Below, in pieces: positions 34,701 through 46,700 of a stretch of DNA of 64,000 bases. The translations under genes were made by a program, and so were the position numbers. The notes beneath the pieces were generated by a model that ran no database searches, was not told the origin of the DNA, and saw only the letters and a program-made list of their open reading frames with translations. This DNA comes from Diospyros lotus. Its lineage: Eukaryota > Streptophyta > Magnoliopsida > Ericales > Ebenaceae. The stretch's first letter is position 1. Every line of letters begins with the position of its first letter. Where the stretch lies: NCBI RefSeq assembly GCF_014633365.1, contig NC_068344.1, forward strand, positions 19,235,669 to 19,299,668, written 5' to 3'.

Positions 34701-37700
34701 AGCCGGTCATCCTCGGCTGTGATTCGGTGAAGGTGGAACGGGATTGGGCAAGATCACGATTCAAGAGAAGTCGGGAGATATGGCAGAAGGCACTAGAATG
34801 AAGTAGTTGGAGAATAGAATGGAGGCGATGGAGGTCGGGCTCACCCAGACACAGGAAGTGGCGAAGCATAGTAGAGAAGAAATGCGAACAATTCGAGAGG
34901 AGCTGCGAGAGGATATGGCGGCATCCAATGATCAAGTTCTGAGGGAGTTAGCAAGGCAGATGGAGTCTATGGATCAACGGATTAACAGCATGATTAACAT
35001 GCTATCTACGCTTTCGCAATTCCGGTTACCACTGGAGTTTCCTCCTTGAGTAGAGCAGAAGACGAGATTGTCGGGACCCAACATCTTGCCTAGGCCACAA
35101 AGAGTTTCAGAAGTAGGAGATTTACACTTCGAGGAGACGCATGATCAGGTAAGAGAAATGAATTCCTCTAGATCTAGCTAAGGTCACCTACCAAGGCTAG
35201 AGATACCTCTTTTTGAAGAATCCAAACCATGCTGGTGGATCCGAAGGTGTGAGAGGTATTTTCAGTTCTATAACATACTGGAGAACTAGAGGATCACTAT
35301 GGCTATGGCATATCTTAATGATGTGGCCGATAGCTGGTACCAAGGATGGTCCAGATCCAGGGGTATGAGGGCGAGATGGATTGAATTCGTAGAAGAGTTG
35401 TGCATGAGATTTGGAGAAAGGAACATGACCAATGTCGTTGAGGAGTTCAACAAAATCAAGCAAGAAGGGACGGTCACGGTATCAGGAAAAATTTGAAGAG
35501 CTAGGGGCATTAATGTGGAGTGCTCAACCCACTCTCACAAATCAATATTTTGTCTCTAGTTTCATTAGTGGCCTTAAAGACGAACTAAGATCCATGGTAA
35601 AAATGTTTTTACCGGCCACTGTGAGGGAGGCAACGGATAAGGCATGGTTATATGAATTAACGCTAGAGGCCATTTATAAGAGGAACAAGTTAGTGCCAAG
35701 GGCAATGCCAGTTGCTGGCTACCTGGCAGGGGGCAACACTAAGGCATTGATGCCTGCAGTGTCTACGGGAGGAGCAAAAAAGGGTCCTAATATTTCGGCT
35801 AACAGAGCCCCAGCAATGGAACAGAGGAGAATGCTGGGATTATGTTTCAAATGTGGTGACAAGTACGACCTCGGTCATCAGTGTAGGAGGCACCTGCTTA
35901 ATATGGAAGGGGTAGAAGGGAAGGAAGAGGAAAACCAAGGGGAAGAAGAATAGGAAGAAAAAGATAAAGAGGCAGAGGATGGGTATGAAGAAGATCAAGG
36001 ACAAGGGGAAGAAATTTCCTTTCATGCTCTTAGGGAGGCCCTACTGGAAAGATTATCAAGGTGGTGGGACAGGTAGGGAGTAAGAGGCTGATGGTGTTAA
36101 TTGATAGTGACAACACTCACAGCTTCTTGAATGAAGCTACTGCTAGCAAGCTAAAATGAAAAATAACTCACACCACCCCACTTTCAGTGATCGTAACCAA
36201 CGAGCACAACATGTACAACCATTGTAAGTGCGTTGACTTCAAATGGGTGATGCATGGCTATGAGTTTAAGGCTGCTGATTTGAGGATACTAGAGTTGGGA
36301 GGCTGCGATATTGTCCTCGGAGTGGATTGGATGATGACGGTTAGTACACTTACCTTTGACTTCAACAAGCTAGAGGTAACGGTGGAAATGGAGGGTAAGA
36401 AACTCAAGTTGACTGGTAGTCTGGAATAGGGGGAGTACAAGATGATTAAAGCGAGTAAGTTACAGAATTTATTTTAGAAAAAATGGGGGGCAAATCACAC
36501 AACTCTACTCAATCCAAGTTGTAGAAAGGGAAGAATTAGAGGAAGAGATGGGGCCTCAACTGTGTGAGAAGGGAGGATGCTATACAACCTATTCTTAGGT
36601 AACTATTGTAGATAGCTTGAACTTACTTTTGGAGAGATATAAGGACTTGTTCAAAGAGCCTAACTCTTTACCACCCCAAAGACCTTTGGACCATGCCACC
36701 CCCCTCAAACCTCAAACTACCCCAGTAAACAGTCGGCCTTACCGTTATTCACCCACCAAAAAGGCTGAGATTGAACGACAAATTTCCAACATGCTAGCCA
36801 CTTCATTTATACAACCGAGCCAAAGCTATTTCACATCACCTGTGTTGTTGGTTAAAAAAAAGAGCCGTGCTACAGTGCCCGAAAAAGGTTGACGCATAGA
36901 TTTACCGAAAAATTGTCGGGCGGACTTCATCTGTGGGCGGATTTCATCTGTGGCGGATTTGATCACAGATGAAATCCGCCCGTGCTGGGCGGATTTCATC
37001 TGTGATGAAATCTGCTGGGCGAACTTCAACACAGTTGAAGTCCGCCCAGTTCACTTTGGCGGCCCGGATTTTATTTAAACATGCGTGTGGTGTTTTCGAG
37101 GTAAGGATATTTTTGACATTTGATATTTTTAGTCATACCATACGTCAATTAATTCGGGCAAAGTAGAATAATCCTAAAAAAAATGATGGTTGGTGGAGAT
37201 TTGTGTTGACTACCGTCTACTCAATTCTCACACCATTAAGAACAAATTCCCTATTCCCCTTATAAATGACCTGCTGGATGAATTAGCAAGAGCCAAAATT
37301 TTCTCTAAGCTAGAGCTTCGATTCGGATATCATCAAATCTGGATAAAACCCACTGATATACCCAAAACAACCTTTCGAACCCACCAAGGTCTATATGAAT
37401 TTGTAGTCATGCCCTTTGGCCTTACTAATGCTCCTGCTACCTTTCAAGCACTCATGAACCAGATTTTTGCCCCTTATCTTTGAAAGTTCATTCTAGTTTT
37501 TTTTGACGATATACTAATCTACAGTCCAAGCCTTGAACAACATATAACCCACCTTCAAACTGCCTTTAAAGTCCTTAGAATGAACCAATTGTATGTCAAG
37601 CTATCTAAGTGTATTTTTGTCAGGAATGAGGTGGGATATTTGGGGCATATTATATCGGAGGAGGGGGTTAAAATTGACCCTAGCAAGGTCACAGCAATGG

Positions 37701-40700
37701 TGGAGTGGCCAAGGCCTATATTTGTAAGAGAACTGAGGGGTTTTCTGGGATTAGCAGGCTATTATCGAAAATTTATAAGGCATTATGGGGTGATTAGTAG
37801 ACCTTTGATGAATCTATTGAAGAAAGAAGGGTTCCATTTGGAATCCCCAAACTGAAGTTGCTTTCTTGACACTCAAAAAAGCAATGACACAAGCACTCGT
37901 ATTAGCCCTACCTAATTTTTCCAAACAATTCACAGTAGATACGGATGCTTGTGATGAGGGAATAGGGCTGTACTAATGCAAGATGGAAGGCCTATTGCCT
38001 ACATTAGTCAGGCTCTGGGACCTAAGCATTTGGGGTGGAGTGTGTATGAGAAGGAGTTGTTAGCAGTGATGAAGGCTGTGGACAAATGGAGGCATTACCT
38101 AGAGGGTAACTTCTTTGTGATTAAAACAGATCACAAGAGTCTTAGATTCCTATCCTTGCAAAGACTACAGTTCCAACTTCAAAAGAAAGGAGTATCCAAG
38201 CTCATGGGATTGGACTATACCATACTCTACCGCAATGGGAAGGAAAATATAGTGGCTGATGCCTTATCATGTAGGGAGGATAGTGACCGGGAGGGCGAAT
38301 GCCATACTATCACGACAGTTGTGCCAGAATGGATGAAAGAAGTGGTGCAAAGTTATGAAAACACTGAGTGGGTGGAAGAACTCCTAACCAAATTGGCAAT
38401 TCAAAATACAGGGGAGAAAGGATATTCATTGTCCAATGGTCTCATTAGATTTTAGGGCAGGCTGGTTGCGGGAGATGATAAGGGGTTAAAAGAAAAGATA
38501 TTGAAGTCCCTACATTGCTCACCCTTAGGGGGTCATTCTGGGATCAGGGTCACTTACCACAAGGTTAGACAATTATTCTTTTGGCTAAAACAAAAGAGGG
38601 ATGTGGTAGAATTTGTGCTGGCATATGAGACGTGCCAGAGGTGTAAGCACGAGCCAGTGCTATACCCAGGCATGTTGCAGCCTTTAGAGGTTCCAGAACA
38701 AGCATGGGAAGGGATCTCCATGGATTTTGTAGAAGGGTTATCCAAATCTGAAGGCAAGGACGTGATTTTAGTAGTGGTAGACAGATTGACTAAATTTGGG
38801 CATTTTCTCAGTCTCACACATCCTTTCTCAGCCCAAGAGGTGGCTAGGGTGTTATTGGATTCAGTGGTAAAGCTACATAGGGTCCCTAAGACAATAATAT
38901 CTAACAGGTATAAAATCTTCACTAGCAATTTATGGCAAGAATTATTCAGGAAACTGGGAGTAGGGTTGCAGTTGTCCATTGCTTACCACCCTCAAACCAA
39001 CGTCCAAATGGAGAGGGTCAACCAATGTCTCAAAAGCCTATCTAAGGTGCATGCGTTTTATGAGGCCTAAGAGTTGGAATAGGTGGCTACCACTAGCTCA
39101 GTGGTGGTACAATTCTTGTTTTCATAGTGCCATCAAGAGAAGCCTCTTCAAGGCCATGTTTGGGTACAAGCCCCCTCTCCTGCCGGCTATAGCTAGCAGT
39201 TCTTCTAGCCTAGCAATGGTGGAGCAATACTTATAGCAGAGGAAGGACATGCTCTCTATCCTAAAGAAGGAGCTAGCTGAGGCCCAAAACAGGATGAAGC
39301 AGGCAGTGGACAAGAGGAGAAGTGACAGGGCTTTTGAGATTGGGGACAAGGTGTTCCTTAAAGTGAAGAGGTTCCTGCAACATCCCTTCACTTTAACACC
39401 GACATTAAAGCTCAATCCCAGGTATTTTGGACCCTATCTCATTAAAGCTAGAGTGGGGAAGGTAGCTTACAAGCGAAGGATACTTGAGGGAATCAATGTG
39501 CATCTAGTGTTTCATGTGTCCTTGCTCAAGAAATCCATTGAACCGAGGGCCACCACCAGCCAACAACTACTGACAACAGAAGATGAATTAGAAGAGACCC
39601 TAGAGCCATAGGCCATCCTAGACAAGAGGGTGGTCTATCAGGGAGCAACACCCCTAACACAAGTTTTAGTCCAATGGTCGCAGCTACAACCAGACCATAC
39701 TACATGGGAGTATCTACCTGAGTTGTTGACAAGATTTCCACGAGTGACCGGCCTACTGTGAAGGATTCTTGGGGAGAAGAATGTGTTTGAAGGGGGGGAG
39801 GGTGTCACAACCCCAAGGGTTGCATTGTAATTTTCATTTGCATTTTTAAAATTTTAGTTGTAGCATTAGAAGGAGCTAACCAATTTTGTTAAGGTGGCTC
39901 TTCCCACAATACCCTTGGTTTGAATATAATCGTTGGGAACAACCTACATAAGGCTCTTACGCAGGAGGATGGGAATTCATTGTTGAATGTGAATTGAATT
40001 CTTTCCCTCTAATTTCTCTCTCTCACTTTCCCTCTTAATTCTCTCTTCAATCTTCCTTTCTCTCTTCTTAAACTAGCCGAATTCAAAGCCTCTTCCTTGA
40101 GGCTTGACACAAAGGTTAGTGGAAAGGCTAATTTACTTATCTCTTACACAACTTGATATTACATATGTAGTAAGTGTAATGAGTCAATTTATGCATTCAC
40201 CCATTAGCAAACATCTTAATACTACTTACCATATCCGAAGATACCTTAAAGGGACTCCTGGTAAAGGGATCTTATTCAGGAAGAATGAAGATCGAGGAAT
40301 ACAAGGATTTGTGGATGCTGATTGGGTTGGTTCCTTAGAGGATAGTAAATCCACTTTTGGGTATTGCACTAAAGTATGGGGGAACCTTGTGACATGGAGA
40401 AGCAAGAAACAAAGTGTAGTGACTAGAGGAAGTGCTGAGGCAGAATACTGAGGTATAGCTCAAGGCATAAATGAGGTAATATGGTTAGGGAAGTTTATGG
40501 AAGATTTATAGGTACTAAACTCTACTCCTATAAGGCTATATTGTGATAGTAAGTTTGCCATCAGTATAGTAAATAATCCGATCCAACATGACTTGATGAA
40601 ATATGTGAGAATTGATAAACATTTTATCAAGCAGGAAATTGAAGATGGTGGGATCAATCTAGTATATATTCCTACAGGTTTACAAGAAGCTGATATCCTC

Positions 40701-43700
40701 ACTAAAGCAATGAACGAACGGGGGTTTGAACTAATTAGAGGCAAGGGAATGAAAGAAATTTATTCACCAGTTTGAGGGGGAGTGTTGAGGAAGAAAATCC
40801 GATAGAAAAAGAAGAATTCCAAAATTAAAGGTGATAATTCCTAAATAAAAGGGATCAGAACAGGTTGTTTGAATAAAAGATAAAGAAGAAGGATGAGATC
40901 AAGAGAAGATAAAGATTACAACTATTCCTGAAAGTTAGGAGAAGATTTTCAAAGTTTAATTCTATCTTTATCTGTTGTTGTATTGTATATTTAAACTTGT
41001 ATTTTAAATTCTTAGATTTTAGGAGATAGATGATAGAAGGTTTATGTATTTAAAAGCATTATGTGATCTATTTGTTGGTATTTTTATGGAGAAAGAATAA
41101 AAAAAAGCATATGTGCAACAGAGAACAGATTGGAGAAGGAATGATTTTATTATATTAAAATTTGATCAACATCGTTACTGTTTTATAGCCAAAAAAACAT
41201 AAAAAAATCAGCCAAATCTGCTGCACGTGCATAACAGAAAAGTTCCTAAAAATGCTGAAGACTAAATCAAAAACCTAATCTTATCATGTAATTTGATTTC
41301 TTCAAACCACATCATCAAAACAGATATGTTGACTTCTTCAAAGCAGCTTCTAAGTCATATTTTCAACACTCCTCCTTGACTTTGATGCTGCAACTAAATT
41401 TAATTTTGGCATAGGCATGAATATGGTTTTGAGGGGGCATAAGCATGAATATGATTTTGAGGGAGTTAAAATAACTCCTCCTCCGGTTGGCTAGTAACAG
41501 CTCTAGCTTCTCCTTCTTGTTGTTGTGATCTGCACACAATTGTGATGTGACCTAATTGACCACATTTGTTACACTTTACATCGGGCCTCCACCAACACCT
41601 GTTTTGTGGATGATTTGTTTTTTTGCAGTATGAGCAAGGTGGATAATTTCCACTATTGTTGTTTTCAGCATTTGTGAGCTTCTTGTTGTGATCCTTAACT
41701 TTTTTTCCACCGATGGGCCTTACTTGTGCCTGTAAAGCTCCTTCGACTCCTCCTCCTTCCCTCATAAGCCTTCTTTGTTCTTGAGCCTGTAAAGTATTAA
41801 CTAACTCTGCCAAGGAAATGCTTGACAAATCTTTAGCGTTTTCTAGAGAAGAGATGGTGGCTTCATACCTCTCTGGAAGTGTAACAAGTATTTTTTCAAT
41901 TATTCTTTGATCAAGAAAATCTTTACCTAACAATCTCACTTTGTTAGCAAGGCTAAGCAACATGTCAGTGTACTCCTTCACAGTTTCTGACTCCTTCATT
42001 CTTTGCATTTCAAACTCCCTGATCAAGTTTAACACTTGCATATTCTTTGCTCGTTCATTGCCTTGATATTCTTCCTTGAGATGATCCCAAATGGCTTTTG
42101 CTGAAGTCAGGTTCATGATTTTTGTGAAACTATTAGGAGACACTGCAGCATACAAGTGGGCCATGGCTTTAGCCTTTCTTGTCTTCCTCTCCTTGTGAAT
42201 CTTTATTTGATTCATTGTTGGATTGGCTGGCAAATCAGCAACTTCGTAATTTTCCTCAACTGCTTCCCAAAGATCTTGTGCCTGGAGATGAACTTTCATT
42301 TTAATAACCCATACCTGATAGTTGTCGCCATCAAATATCGGTGCTGCCGGCATTCCGTGACTTGATTCTGCTTCCATCTTTGCAGATTGTTGGCTTGAAT
42401 TTGAGTGTTTGTGATTTTTTTTTTTCAACTCACAGGTCCCTCAAGAAATACGCTCTGATACCATTTTGTTGGTATTTTTATGGAGAAAGAATAAAAAAAA
42501 GCATATGTGCAACAGAGAACAGATTGGAGAAGGAATGATTTTATTATATTAAAATTTGATCAACATCGTTACTGTTTTATAGCAAAAAAAAACATAAAAA
42601 AATCAGCCAAATCTGCTGCACGTGCATAACAGAAAAGTTCCTAAAAATGCTGAAGACTAAATCAAAAACCTAATCTTATCATGTAATTTGATTTCTTCAA
42701 ACCACATCATCAAAACAGATATGTTGACTTCTTCAAAGCAGCTTCTAAGTCATATTTTCAACACTAATGAAAGGTGTGAAACTGTAAGTTCTGTTCACCC
42801 CTGTTACTTAAGAGTGTTTTGTTCCTAAGTCCTCTAAGTATGTTCAGTTTACATAACCTTAACCATTGACAATAATTGAAAATTAAACTATCCCAAACCG
42901 AGTCCATTAGTAATGCCCCAATCCAAGTCCACGTCTAGCCCCACACCACTAATCTCACTCATCGAAAAATATGTTAGGGAGAATGGTGAGCTTAAAGTCC
43001 AATGAAGGTTATCTCACATAATAGATCAATATCCAAAATAGAGGATTCCATATGTATACAATAAAAACAAATTTCAATTCATAAATATTTACCAATATTC
43101 CCTATACAACAAGTATTACCAATAAAATCACACGTCACATGGTGTGGCTAACAATTTCCCCAATATATAAGTCACCAATAAATCAAGGGAACCATAATAT
43201 TCAACAATCAATTCAAACCCCAATAAATATCAAAATGGGTAGTATACACCTGGATTCAATCAATGTGCAAGGTGACCCATTAATTTCCTTGGGATCTACC
43301 CCCAAGTACTAGGTGGAGCGTGACTAGAATAATTAGTTCATCTTCTCCTATTGAGTAACTAAACTTTAGTAGTCGAATTTCAATTGCTAAGAGTAACCTC
43401 TGGACTTTCCTGATGGTTTCATAACAATTTATATCAACGTGCTAACACCATCATAATCTTTTCAAAAATGATTTGATAATTCCCCATTCCCAATTTGTTT
43501 CTAAATCAACAGTTCAAGCACATATATCAAGTGATGAAATGGAGAATATATTTGTCAAAACAATTTTCAACATGTATGGGAATGATTTTCAAAGCATACT
43601 ATTGCAGAAATAACCACTTGCCTAATCCTTTGTAGAGAAAATCCACAAATATTCAGCGACTTTGCTTTGGATTGATTCTCATATCTCCAAGTTTCTAATG

Positions 43701-46700
43701 ATTCAATCCTCCTCTAAGTTCGCATTTATAAGCTTCTTAGGGTTCATCCTATTCTTTTTTGATTTTGGATTCAATTTCCCCTTTTATCTAATTCCCTAGT
43801 TAATCATAGTCCTTATCAAATACTAATCAAATAATACAAGGTCTTTCTTCTAATTTGTCCTAAAATTTTACATCATCAATCCTAATTCCTTCTCAATAAG
43901 GAATTGGTTTGTTCCCAATTCATTAAGGTTAATAAATCCCAATCTTTCTCAAATTTTCTTTCAATAATATATATATAACTCATTCTAATTTATGCTAATC
44001 CATCCAAGACTTAGTTTTTGAAATCTAGTTTATCCTCAATTCAAATTCCAACCCAAACAAAATCCCTCCACAACTCTAATAACCCCTCATCTCAATCTCC
44101 ATTTAGAATTTGAACTCAATTCCCAATTTCTTTGACATTATGATTAAATTATCCCAATCTACAATGGCTTCAGAAATCTTGTTTCCTTTTGGATTTATTG
44201 CCATCTAAAAATTCGGGTGTTATACCCCTGCACCTTTTTCTATCCAGACCCTAAGCATTGTTTTTGGATCTTGTTTTGCATATATACAGAATTGCGTTAA
44301 TCTCAAGTTTCTTTGCGGTGCTAGTTAGAAAAATTTGCAAATGCATACGTTGGTGTTCAGATAGTAATTTTGTAAACAAATGGGCCCAATGTTGACTTTG
44401 CTATTTAGAGAAACACTTAGGCATGTTGTTGTTCTTAGCAATTCTGGTGAGCTTTACTGGCTTATAAAATTTGTTCCATCTGAATAAAGATGATTGAAGA
44501 GTCAGAATATCTATAGCATACTCCATCTCTTAGGATTAAGACTTGTTATGATGATAGCATGCTGCCAACCAAAAAGGCATTGACGCAGGGTTGCTTGTTC
44601 TTTTAATGAAACTATTTCATCTCTTTTCTTGGGTTCTTCTTAAGCAGTTGCCCCTTCAAAGTTCCTCCTGATGTATTGATTTTTCAGATCTGCTGTGGAG
44701 GAATCACGAATTAACAATGAAATGATGGCTCCTCGTGATACTGGTGGTGCTACTTGTCCACAAGGTGTTTCCACTCGCTCTGACATTGAATCTGAGATCC
44801 AGAGAGAATGTTCCAATAAGCAGGACAAACAAATCCTTCGTGAAGGTCCAGTTTCAGGGGATTTAGAAAATCAACAATCTGCAGCCAATCCTAGCTATTA
44901 TTTGACTGTAGATGGTAGTGAAAAAGACATGGAAAGAGCACTAGAAGAACAAGCACAACTTATAGGGAAGTATGAGGAGGAGGAGAAAGCTCAAAGAGAA
45001 TGGGAAGAGAAGTTCAGAGAAAATAACAATAGTACACCGGTATGCCTTATTAGCTTCTTTCTTTCACGAGCATCTATGTGCTTTCGCTTATGCATAGTTT
45101 GATTAGTACACCTTTTTGAACGTTGGAATTCCTCTTTTACATCATAACATTTTCCATCTCCAAGGTTTCTTCACTCTACAAAAAATCTTCGTTCTTTTTT
45201 CTAGAGCTTCCTTGTTGTTTTGATAAATAAATTGTGTGATAGGGTGAGATATGCTTGAACTCTTGACTTTGGGATAACTCAGAGACTATGGGACATTTAC
45301 AGTTTCTATGTTTATTGTTTTACATCCATATTCATATCCATGAATGGTGATGAATTATAATAATGTTATAACCTTCAATTTACATAGATCACATGTGTGA
45401 TCTGGTGGCTTGAAATGATTAATACATATATGCCATTTTCATAGTATATTCCTAAGAGCTCTGCTTTTCTCTCTATCAGCTGTGAATGTAATAAAGGAGA
45501 ACTTTCTTGAGCCATGGTATTGAAGAATTCAATTGTTAAATTCTTTGTGGATTTAAGAATCATGGATACACGTACATGGCTGGAAAATTGTATTCTTGTA
45601 TGTTTATATTACATATGTTGATAAAAGTAACATATTTTTATTTACAGTTCATCCACTCTTTGATTTTCATTCCATGATACATTTTGGTTGGGAGGTGTAA
45701 GAGTGTATTTATTTCAATTAATACATTTAGGCATTATTTAATTTAACTAACAAAATAACATTTCATCAATTCTGTGCCACTATATCACAAATACAGATAG
45801 CTATGAGTCTAAATTAAAAAAGCTCAAAAAAAGAAAGAGAGAAAAAAAAAAAAAAAGAAACACAAGCACAGGTGTTTTAACATTCAATTTTTAAGTAGAA
45901 ACCTTAACTTCAACCAGCTTTTAAGGATTTGAATATGTTCAATAAAATATCATAACCAAAGATACCTTATGGCATATCTCATACATTTTGATATACTTCC
46001 TTATGATTATGTTTGTTCAACATTACTATGGGAACCATCTCAAAGTGTTCCATGCATAGTAGTTACTGTTAGTATAACAACTGTTTCAGATTCTCGTTGT
46101 ATTGTAGTCGTGCCTTCAAGTCTAAAATATCAAATATTTTATTTCATATAAATGAGTGTTATGTGGAACTTGCACATTTGTAAGAAAGGGGATGTAAAGA
46201 AGATAGTCGCTTTGATTTTTCATTTTGAATATTTGGACTTTTTATTAGTAGAATACACATTATGTTGTGGGTTAGTTTAAAATGATATTAACTTTTGGTG
46301 GTCTTCTCAATTACCATCCTCTGATGACTAGCTTATGGGCTATTTAACAAAGCCTTTAGTTTTCAGTTAACAATTTTCAGCTTTGATTTTCATATATTTT
46401 TGTGTTCAGTTTTGATGCCCTTACAATTACAGTGGGTGATTAGCAAGTGTTGGAATTAATGAAGCTTGGAAGGAAGATAGCTAAGGCAGTTGAGGGAGGG
46501 AAGGAGAGTCTCTTAAGTTGTTGGAGTCACTAAGACATAGGAGCCACTGGAGATAGCATAGGTGTAGGAGTGGCATATAGGAATCATTAGCACTCCTAAC
46601 ATACATGGACAAGCATCATATGAGAGCCAACAAGTATGCCTGGAAATCAAAATATGAGTATAGCTTCGAGTGATTATCAGTAAGGTGCTCTTACGGAAAA

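Larger units (their letters stand above)
34386..40109 (+). mobile_element. Ty3/Gypsy chromovirus-type element nested in Copia pol
   Basis: LTRs at 34386-34689 (304 bp) and 39803-40109 (307 bp), target duplication CAAAG at 34381-34385 and 40110-40114, primer site TGGTATCAGAGCC starting 34692, polypurine tract AAGGGGGGGAGGG before 39803. Total 5724 bp, about 5.4 kb without the MITE inside it. LTRs differ at about 20 positions, essentially all transitions. It splits the Copia RT/RNase H region and lies in the same orientation. Confidence 0.95.
41073..42763 (-). mobile_element. gag-only LTR element (TR-GAG-like), young and intact
   Basis: A 1691-bp element with LTRs 41073-41368 and 42467-42763, TG..CA ends, and target duplication CTATT/CTAAT at 41068-41072 and 42764-42768. 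On the minus strand: 5' LTR, primer site (reverse complement CGCTCTGATACCA at 42451-42463), one gag ORF, polypurine tract (AAGGAGGAG) and 3' LTR. No pol. The two LTRs differ by only one or two bases by eye. The layout matches the published class of terminal-repeat retrotransposons with a GAG domain, which rely on enzymes from autonomous Copia elements. Confidence 0.93.
30245..42846 (+). mobile_element. Ty1/Copia retrotransposon, interrupted twice
   Basis: 5' LTR 30245-30615 and 3' LTR 40783-42846 (371 bp once the inserted element is removed). Target duplication GTTTA at 30240-30244 and 42847-42851. Primer site TGGTATCAGAGC at 30616-30627 and polypurine tract TTTGAGGGGGAG ending 40782. Removing nested insertions leaves about 5.2 kb, normal for Copia. 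LTRs differ by roughly 7 percent by eye, so this is the oldest of the datable insertions here. It lies in the same orientation as the host gene. Confidence 0.95.
40783..42846 (+). repeat. 3' LTR of Copia element, split by a gag-only element
   Basis: LTR sequence at 40783-41072 and 42764-42846; comparison with the intact 5' LTR shows the break at TGATCTAATG, with CTAAT duplicated (left copy reads CTATT). Confidence 0.92.
30009..44687 (+). other. intron 3 with nested retrotransposons (14,679 bp)
   Basis: GTCAGT donor and TTTTCAG acceptor. About 12.6 kb is one Copia insertion with elements nested in it. Outside the Copia, 30009-30239 and 42852-44224 look like an older minus-orientation LTR fragment, and 44225-44687 appears to be unique intron sequence. 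Confidence 0.8.
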
